A DNA stretch of 64,000 nucleotides, from positions 31,705 to 95,704 of the forward strand of contig NZ_BMPQ01000021.1 in the NCBI RefSeq assembly GCF_014647675.1. The letters are read 5' to 3'. The stretch's first letter is position 1, and every line of letters begins with the position of its first letter. The position numbers and the translations under genes are program-made. Origin of the DNA: Streptomyces flaveus (lineage in GTDB: Bacteria > Actinomycetota > Actinomycetes > Streptomycetales > Streptomycetaceae). Below, piece by piece: positions 58,371-64,000 of the stretch. The notes below the pieces were generated by a model. The model was given only the letters and a program-made list of their open reading frames with translations, ran no database searches and was not told the origin of the DNA.

Positions 58371-58783
58371 TGGCTGGTCGCGCAGTTCCCCGCGCCCCTG
58401 GGTTCGTTGGGGGTCGGGGTCGTGGGCCGGTGCGTCAGCCCGTCGCAGGGCGGGCATACGACCCTGGCCTGGTACACGGTCCTGGTTCTCCGAGACCGAA
58501 GCTAAGCGACGGGCATACGACGCACCGGCCCACGACCCCTCCCGCCGGAGGGAAGCTGCGGGTCGTTGGGGGTGCGGGCTTTCCCGGGGCCCGGGCTTGT
58601 TCGGGACACGGGGTCTTCGGGCCGCGGGAAGCCGCAGGCTTTTGCTTTTCAGGGGCGCGGGGAACTGCGCGACCAGCCACGACGCACTCGCAGCCGCGAC
58701 ACGACCTGTCACCCCACCCCGTGGCGGGGGCCTGGGGGCGCAGCCCTCCGTTTCGGGAAGGGGCGGGCCTGGGGAAAGAAACC
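58371..58783. repeat. Repeat-rich intergenic stretch with opposed copies of a dispersed repeat
   Basis: A GGCTGGTCGCGCAGTTCCCC copy begins at 58371 (+). A long copy of the family runs at 58651-58783 (-), matching 47389-47530. Between them is a perfect 21-nt inverted repeat (58416-58436/58519-58539). I see no convincing gene from 58333 to 58788. Confidence 0.75.
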
Positions 58784-58788
58784 TCTGC

Positions 58789-58944
58789 TTACGCAGCCTC
58801 GCGGTGCTGCCGCCCCTCCGGCGCAGGCGCCGGGTCCCGCGGCGGCGTAGACACGACGCGGGCGGCGGCGCCGGCCGCGAGCAGCTCCCGTACAGACACC
58901 CCGCCAAGCTCCGCAGGAACAGGGTCACGATCCGAAGTCGACAT
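58789..58944 (-). CDS. Small 51-aa ORF behind a candidate iron box
   Basis: 51 aa: MSTSDRDPVPAELGGVSVRE at the start, EGRQHREAA at the end. An ideal AGGAGG lies 6 nt before the ATG. It is rich in Ala/Pro with no membrane segment. It is preceded by the TTAGGT-N4-CTAACC element. No known family; a real small gene is likely from the ribosome site and start. Confidence 0.6.
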   Translation of the reverse strand: MSTSDRDPVPAELGGVSVRELLAAGAAARVVSTPPRDPAPAPEGRQHREAA

Positions 58945-58977
58945 GGCCGCCTCCTGGGGCTCCGGGAGCAGACGTAG

Positions 58978-58996
58978 TTAGGTAACCCTAACCAGT
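58978..58996. promoter_or_regulatory. Candidate DtxR/DmdR-type iron box
   Basis: TTAGGT, 4 nt and CTAACC match the two inner half-sites and the spacing of the actinobacterial iron-box consensus; the outermost 3 nt on one side do not match. It is located about 35 nt upstream of the 51-aa ORF start. Confidence 0.45.
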
Positions 58997-59079
58997 ACCG
59001 GTACCCATATGAACACGCCGAAGCCACCCCACGCAACCTCTTGCCGACGCCATGTCGGAACGTTACGAAACCCCGGCTC

Positions 59080-59613
59080 TCAAGCCGAAAGCACGCTCAG
59101 GTCCACGGCAGCCCACCGCTCCCCCACCCCGCGGAGCGTCACGTGCCGGACCTCGTCCGTCGTGTCTCCGACCGCCCGGTGGATGAAGACGTGCAGCCGC
59201 TCCTCGGTCAGCTCCTCGACCTTCCCCTCGCCCCACTCCACGACGATCACCGAGTCGGTCAGCGAGACATCGAGGTCGAGATCCTCCATCTCGTCCAGCC
59301 CACCGCCCAGGCGGTAGGCGTCGACGTGGACGAGCGGCGGCCCGTCACCGAGAGAGGGGTGCACGCGGGCGATCACGAAGGTGGGGGACGTGACCGCACC
59401 CCGTACGCCAAGTCCCTCGCCGAGCCCTCGGGTCAGCGTCGTCTTGCCCGCACCCAGCTCGCCGGTGAGCATCACGAGGTCGCCGGGGCGCAGGAGTTTG
59501 GCCAGGCGGCGGCCCAACTCCTGCATCTGGTCGGGGGAGTTGACGGTGAACTCGGTGGTGACGTACGGCATCGGCTGCTCAGCCGGGTTGTGCGGTGCTG
59601 CTGGTGCTTCCAT
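59080..59613 (-). CDS. tsaE: tRNA threonylcarbamoyladenosine biosynthesis ATPase TsaE
   Basis: 177 aa from the ATG at 59613 (a GTG at 59619 is also possible). It supports t6A37 formation with TsaB/TsaD. Walker A is GELGAGKTTLTRGLGEG; SPTFVIARVH and HVDAYRLGG follow, and VVEWGEG is the Walker B-like segment. It overlaps the 3' end of the hydrolase gene by about 35 nt. Confidence 0.93.
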   Translation of the reverse strand: MEAPAAPHNPAEQPMPYVTTEFTVNSPDQMQELGRRLAKLLRPGDLVMLTGELGAGKTTLTRGLGEGLGVRGAVTSPTFVIARVHPSLGDGPPLVHVDAYRLGGGLDEMEDLDLDVSLTDSVIVVEWGEGKVEELTEERLHVFIHRAVGDTTDEVRHVTLRGVGERWAAVDLSVLSA

Positions 59614-60826
59614 AGCCACCCACCGTAGCGCCGGCCGGGACGGCTCCCGCGCGGGTGAGGAGGTCGGCGAGGCGGTCCGTGACGACCTCGGGGTGCTCCA
59701 GCATCACCAGGTGCCCGGCGTCCGGCACGAGCACCAGCTCGGCGTCCGGCAGCAGATCCGCGATCGCCTCGCTGTGCTCGCTCGGCGTGACGAGGTCCTT
59801 GACGCCGGACAGTACGAGGACGGGCAGCTCGGCGAAGTACGCCAGCGCCTCCGTCTTGTCGTGGTCGGTGAACGCCGGGTAGAACTCGGCGACCACATCG
59901 ATCGGCGTGCCCTCGATCAGCCGCTCGGCGAACCGCGCGACCGCCGGGTCGATGTCCTTGGACGCGAACGAGTACCGCTTGATGATCCCGGCGAACAGAT
60001 CGGCCGTGGCCCGCCGCCCTTTCTCCACCAGCTCGGCCCGCTGCCCCAGCGCCTTCAGCACGCCGGGCAGTACGCGCCGTACCGCGTTGACGCCAGCCAC
60101 AGGAAGCCCGAAGTTGACCTCGCCGAGTTTCCCCGAGGACGTACCGACGAGTGCGACACCGACCACTCGCTCACGGATGAGGTCGGGGTACTGGTCGGCA
60201 AGGGCCATCACCGTCATTCCCCCCATCGAGTGCCCGACGAGCACGAGCGGCCCCTCGGGGGCGGCCTCGTCGATCACGGCCTTCAGATCGCGGCCGAGCT
60301 GCTCGATGTCGAGCGGCACACCGTCCTGGACCTGTGCGACACCGCGTCCGGAGCGGCCGTGGCTGCGCTGGTCCCAGTGGACGGTGCGTACGACTCCGCG
60401 CAGGGCGGCCCGCTGGAAGTGCCAGGAGTCCTGGCTGAGGCAGTAACCGTGGCTGAAGACGACGGTGACGGGGGCCGGGGCCTTGCGGCCGAACAGTCTG
60501 CGGCGGCGGGGGGTGAGCGTGGCGTCCTGCTCCACGTCGTCGATCTCGTAGTAGATCTCCGTGCCGTCGTCCGCGGTCGCCGTGCCGGGCATGCCGCGCA
60601 GTGCGCCGTACGGACCTGTCGAGTCGAGCGCGAGCCGGGCCTTCTGGCGCATGCCGCGGCCGACGGTGAGCCGCTCTATCGCGACTCCGGCGGCGGCGCC
60701 CGCGGCGACGACGCCTATCGCGGTGCCGACGATGCCCGCCCTACGCCAGTTCCCGGCGTTCCCCGCGGCGGCGCTCCCCGCGGCAGAGGCCACCGAGGCG
60801 ACGGCCTCCGCCCTGCTCTCGCTCAC
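59579..60826 (-). CDS. Alpha/beta-hydrolase with N-terminal membrane anchor
   Basis: 415 aa with a GTG start. An Ala-rich membrane segment (about 29-51), then an alpha/beta-hydrolase: FSHGYCLSQ (oxyanion hole), nucleophile S200 in GHSMGG, acid in LSGVKDLVTP and His in PDAGHLVMLE. The substrate is unknown. The alr-hydrolase-tsaE order is common in Streptomyces. Confidence 0.88.
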   Translation of the reverse strand: MSESRAEAVASVASAAGSAAAGNAGNWRRAGIVGTAIGVVAAGAAAGVAIERLTVGRGMRQKARLALDSTGPYGALRGMPGTATADDGTEIYYEIDDVEQDATLTPRRRRLFGRKAPAPVTVVFSHGYCLSQDSWHFQRAALRGVVRTVHWDQRSHGRSGRGVAQVQDGVPLDIEQLGRDLKAVIDEAAPEGPLVLVGHSMGGMTVMALADQYPDLIRERVVGVALVGTSSGKLGEVNFGLPVAGVNAVRRVLPGVLKALGQRAELVEKGRRATADLFAGIIKRYSFASKDIDPAVARFAERLIEGTPIDVVAEFYPAFTDHDKTEALAYFAELPVLVLSGVKDLVTPSEHSEAIADLLPDAELVLVPDAGHLVMLEHPEVVTDRLADLLTRAGAVPAGATVGGYGSTSSTAQPG

Positions 60827-61097
60827 GTACCGCTCCTCTTTGCCGGTGTGTGGTCCGGGGGCCGTCCCCCGAAAGCTGCGTACCCGTCTCGCGTGTTATT
60901 CACCCGATTCCTCCGAGGGCACCCCGGACCGCCCACACGGTCGGGTAAGCTGCCTGCCGTGCGTTGCGAGAACCAAGCGCGTACGCCGTGCTGATCGAGA
61001 GCCAAGACAGCACATGCACCTCCAAGCTTTGCGGTACGAACCCGGGCTGGTTTCAACCCGGCTGGTGTTGATCGTGGAAGACCTGTCGGGTCGCTGA

Positions 61098-61152
61098 CCC
61101 GCGGGCGGCGTGAGCCAGGAATCCCCCTGCCTTCAGCTGGGGGAGGATTCAA
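61098..61152. mobile_element. IS200/IS605 (tnpB-type) right-end remnant
   Basis: GGGCGGCGTGAGCCAGGAAT, then a GAATCC..GGATTC hairpin (61119-61150) and a terminal TCAA are typical of Streptomyces IS1341/tnpB element right ends as I know them. No tnpB or left end is in the window. It lies across the alr stop. The gap 60827-61097 shows no gene; its right part may be more of the element. Confidence 0.6.
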
Positions 61153-62287
61153 TATTCACGTAGACGCGCGGTACTCGGGTTCCGATCCGGGTCACGATTT
61201 CGTACGCGATCGTGCCCGCGGCCCGGGCCCAGTCCTCGGCGGTCGGCTCACCTTCATCGCCGGGCCCGAACAGCACCACCCGTTCCCCCACCGCCGGCTG
61301 GTCCCCGCCGAGGTCGACGGCGAACTGGTCCATCGCGACCCGCCCCGCCACCGTCCGCCACTTGCCGCCGGTCAGGACGGGCCCCGTGCCGGAGGCGTGC
61401 CGTGGGATCCCGTCCGCGTACCCCACGGGCACCAGGCCGAGGGTCGTGTCACCTGGCGTCACGTAGTGATGCCCGTAACTGACGCCGTGCCCTGCCGGAA
61501 CGCGCTTCACCAGCGCGAGCGCGGCCGACAGCGTCATCACCGGCCGCAGCCCCAGCTCGGCCGCGGTGCCCAGTGCGGGGCTGGGCGAGATGCCGTATGT
61601 CGCGATTCCGGTGCGTACGAGATCGAAGTGGGTCTCCGGGAGTGTGAGCGTGGCGGGCGAGTTGGCGATGTGGCGCACTTCTGGCCGTATGCCCTTTTTC
61701 TCCGCGTATGTCACCATCTCGCGGAAGGCGGTGAGTTGGGCCCCGATGGAGGGGTGCCCCGGCTCGTCGGCGCAGGCGAAATGCGACCAGAGCCCGGTGA
61801 CCCGGACCAGCCCCTCAGCCTCGGCCCGCAGGGCTGCCGCGACCAACTCGGGCCAGTCACCGGGCTGGCAGCCGTTGCGCCCGAGCCCGGTGTCGGCCTT
61901 GAGCTGGACCCGGGCGGTACGCCCCGCGGCGCGCGCGGCCCCGGCGGCTTCCCGCAAGGCCCAGAGCCCGCTGATCCCGAGGTCCACGTCGGCCTCGACG
62001 GCCGCACGCCAAGGGCCTCCAGGCGTCCACAGCCAGCACATGATCCGCCCTGGCAGCCCCGCCTCGCGCAGGGCCAGGGCCTCCTCGGGCGTGGCCGTCC
62101 CCAGCCACGTGGCCCCCGCGTCGAGCGCCGCCCGGGCACATCGCACCGCCCCGTGTCCGTACGCGTCCGATTTCACCACCGCCATGAGGGCAGCGGCGGG
62201 CGCGTGGGCGCGCAGAGTCCGCACATTGGCCCTCAGGGCGGCCAGATCGATCTCGGCGCGGGCACGCGCGGGTGCTGTCTCGTTCAT
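61133..62287 (-). CDS. alr: Alanine racemase
   Basis: 384 aa from the ATG at 62287. L-Ala to D-Ala for peptidoglycan. PLP K39 is in AVVKSDAYGHGA; the second catalytic Tyr region is GHGVSYGHHY; AMDQFAVDLGG follows. The conserved RVPRVYVN ends at the edge of the IS remnant, and the last residues (ESSPS) are coded by it. Confidence 0.95.
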   Translation of the reverse strand: MNETAPARARAEIDLAALRANVRTLRAHAPAAALMAVVKSDAYGHGAVRCARAALDAGATWLGTATPEEALALREAGLPGRIMCWLWTPGGPWRAAVEADVDLGISGLWALREAAGAARAAGRTARVQLKADTGLGRNGCQPGDWPELVAAALRAEAEGLVRVTGLWSHFACADEPGHPSIGAQLTAFREMVTYAEKKGIRPEVRHIANSPATLTLPETHFDLVRTGIATYGISPSPALGTAAELGLRPVMTLSAALALVKRVPAGHGVSYGHHYVTPGDTTLGLVPVGYADGIPRHASGTGPVLTGGKWRTVAGRVAMDQFAVDLGGDQPAVGERVVLFGPGDEGEPTAEDWARAAGTIAYEIVTRIGTRVPRVYVNIESSPS

Positions 62288-62407
62288 CGCGCCCAGTGTC
62301 TCAGAGTGCGCTGACAGCTCCGCCGAGCCCGTACCGCTGTGAGCAGCGGGCTCGCCCGAGTACCGAGCCGGCGCCCGCGACGCCGCTGGGTACGCCAGAC
62401 TCGGCGT

Positions 62408-63856
62408 ATGCGTAGTGCGTACGGAGTGGAGACGGTGCGGGCGGCCGAGCGGGAGTTGATGGCGAGGCTTCCGGAGGGGGCGCTGATGCAGCGGGCGGCG
62501 GCCGGACTTGCCGCGGCCTGTGCGGAGTTGATGGGGCGGGTGTACGGCCGCCGGGTCGTTCTGCTGGTGGGCAGCGGGGACAACGGCGGAGACGCCCTGT
62601 ACGCGGGAGCCCGCCTCGCCCGCCGCGGCGCGGGCGTCACGGCCGTACTGCTGTCTCCCGAGCGAACCCATCCGGGCGGGCTGGCCGCGCTGCGCCGGGC
62701 AGGCGGCAGGGCACTCGCGACCCGGCAGAAAGAAGACGCCGCAGCGGTCGAGCGGGCGATCCGTTCCGCCGATCTCGTGGTCGACGGAATCGTCGGGATC
62801 GGCGGCAAGGGCGGACTGCGCCCCGACGCCGCCCCCTTGGCCGAGTTGGCCGAGGCATCCCGCGCCGCCGTCGTCGCCGTGGATCTGCCGAGCGGTGTCG
62901 AGGCCGACACCGGTGAGGTACGTGGCGCGGCGATCCGTGCCGACCTGACCGTGACCTTTGGCACGCACAAGCCGGGGCTGCTGATCGACCCGGCACGGGA
63001 GTACGCCGGTTCGGTGCGGCTCGTGGACATCGGTCTTTCGCTGCCCGACGAGGCCGAGGCGGAGGCTCTGCAACATGCCGATGTGGCGGCGCTGTTGCCC
63101 GTTCCGGGCGCCGAGAGCGACAAATACCGGCGCGGCGTCGTAGGGATCGCCGCCGGGTCCTCGCGGTATCCCGGCGCGGCCGTACTCGCCGTGGCGGGCG
63201 CGCTGCGGGGCGGGGCGGGGGCCGTACGGTACGTCGGTCCCGCCGGGGACGCGGTGATCGCCCGCTTCCCCGAAACCCTCGTCTCGGACCAGGGCCCGAA
63301 GCGGGCCGGGCGGGTGCAGGCCTGGGTCGTCGGGCCGGGTGCCGGCGACGACGCGCAGAGCGTGGCGGAGGTGCTCGCCCAGGACGTACCCGTCCTGGTG
63401 GACGCGGACGGCCTCCGGCTCGCGGACCGGGATCTCGTACGGGCCCGGAAGGCGCCCACACTGATGACGCCTCACGCCGGTGAGGCCGCAGCCCTGCTCG
63501 GTGTGTCGCGGGGGTCGGTCGAGGCGGCGCGGTTGCACTCCGTGCGGGAGCTGGCGGAGCGGTACGGGGCAACGGTGTTGCTGAAGGGCTCGACCACGCT
63601 GGTGGCTTCGCCCGGGGGTGGGCCGGTCCGGGTCAACGCGACGGGGACGTCCTGGCTGGCCACGGCGGGCAGCGGTGACGTGTTGTCGGGGCTCGCCGGT
63701 TCGCTCCTGGCCGCGGGCCTGAGCGCCCTCGACGCCGGCAGCGTCGCCGCATACCTCCACGGGCTCGCGGGGCGGTTCGCGGCGGACGGGGCACCGATGG
63801 GCGCGCACGACGTGTCCGAGTCGATCCGCTCCGCGTGGCGGGACGTCATGAGCTGA
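62408..63856 (+). CDS. nnr: Bifunctional NAD(P)H-hydrate epimerase / ADP-dependent dehydratase
   Basis: 482 aa. It repairs damaged NAD(P)H. The N-terminal YjeF_N epimerase (about 1-215: VGSGDNGGDALYAGARLARRG, VDLPSGVEADTG) is followed by the ribokinase-like dehydratase (about 230-475: PGAGDDAQ, MTPHAGEAAALLG, NATGTSWLATAGSGDVLSGL). It is on the + strand between the - strand genes alr and acpS. Confidence 0.95.
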   Translation: MRSAYGVETVRAAERELMARLPEGALMQRAAAGLAAACAELMGRVYGRRVVLLVGSGDNGGDALYAGARLARRGAGVTAVLLSPERTHPGGLAALRRAGGRALATRQKEDAAAVERAIRSADLVVDGIVGIGGKGGLRPDAAPLAELAEASRAAVVAVDLPSGVEADTGEVRGAAIRADLTVTFGTHKPGLLIDPAREYAGSVRLVDIGLSLPDEAEAEALQHADVAALLPVPGAESDKYRRGVVGIAAGSSRYPGAAVLAVAGALRGGAGAVRYVGPAGDAVIARFPETLVSDQGPKRAGRVQAWVVGPGAGDDAQSVAEVLAQDVPVLVDADGLRLADRDLVRARKAPTLMTPHAGEAAALLGVSRGSVEAARLHSVRELAERYGATVLLKGSTTLVASPGGGPVRVNATGTSWLATAGSGDVLSGLAGSLLAAGLSALDAGSVAAYLHGLAGRFAADGAPMGAHDVSESIRSAWRDVMS

Positions 63857-63875
63857 CGTGGTCCTGGAGGGACCG

Positions 63876-64000
63876 CTACCCCTCCGCGATCACCACCGCC
63901 GAAGCCACTCCCGCGTCATGGCTCAGCGACACATGCCAGGACCGCACGCCCAGCTCGGCCGCCCGCACGGCGACCGTCCCCGTCACCCGCAGCCTCGGCT
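63876..64000 (-). CDS. acpS: Holo-ACP synthase, 3' end only
   Basis: The last 41 codons: a segment ending RSWHVSLSHDAGVASAVVIAEG, the C-terminal motif of AcpS-type phosphopantetheinyl transferases. The rest lies beyond the window. Confidence 0.85.
   Translation of the reverse strand, partial: PRLRVTGTVAVRAAELGVRSWHVSLSHDAGVASAVVIAEG

Overview
The window is high-GC actinobacterial chromosome, almost certainly Streptomyces. The reasons are strong G/C third-position bias, frequent GTG and TTG starts, near-perfect conservation of the ribosomal and RNA-polymerase operons, DUF397/DUF5753/DUF1707 families, and dispersed Streptomyces-type GC-rich repeats. It is the main gene-expression cluster of the chromosome, interrupted by one accessory block and followed by cell-wall and cofactor genes.

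Layout. 1-14.5 kb: aspC (-), tRNA-Trp(CCA), secE-nusG, rplK-rplA, a decayed lipoprotein gene, rplJ-rplL with a candidate attenuator, then rpoB-rpoC. 14.5-19.8 kb: a DUF1707 membrane protein and the str operon (rpsL-rpsG-fusA-tuf), closed by a strong UUCG terminator. 19.9-33.6 kb: an accessory block inserted between tuf and rpsJ. 34.2-44.2 kb: the S10 and spc operons (rpsJ to rplO). 44.4-54.3 kb: secY-adk-map, infA-rpmJ-rpsM-rpsK-rpoA-rplQ-truA, a convergent membrane protein, and rplM-rpsI. rpsD is not between rpsK and rpoA. 54.6-64 kb: glmM, a DUF389 membrane protein, coaA, small ORFs, a repeat-rich stretch, tsaE, a hydrolase, alr, the NAD(P)H-hydrate repair gene and the 3' end of acpS.

The accessory block holds four modules. 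(1) A tsr/nshR-type 23S rRNA methyltransferase for thiopeptide resistance, convergent with tuf. (2) A Streptomyces regulatory triad: RsbW-like ATPase, DUF5753 HTH regulator broken by a -1 frameshift in a G run, and a DUF397 protein with an internal 63-bp duplication. (3) A two-gene predicted RNA-repair operon: an RNA ligase-polynucleotide kinase, and a giant DUF504(MJ1316)-EEP-2H phosphoesterase-nucleotidyltransferase protein. (4) A type VII-secretion-linked polymorphic toxin locus: SseB-like protein, partner protein, papain-fold (Tox-PL) toxin, YrhB/Imm35 immunity protein, and a tandem protein that looks like two immunity domains each fused to a dead toxin half. It ends in a broken third immunity gene joined to an N-terminally truncated GHKL ATPase/nuclease gene.

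The most interesting points are the RNA-repair operon, the immunity-plus-dead-toxin tandem protein, a 25-nt hairpin element shared by the rpsL and rpsJ leaders, an IS200/IS605-type right-end remnant that supplies the last codons of alr, and a candidate iron box in front of an unannotated 51-codon ORF. All functional calls rest on reading motifs by eye; no database search was run.
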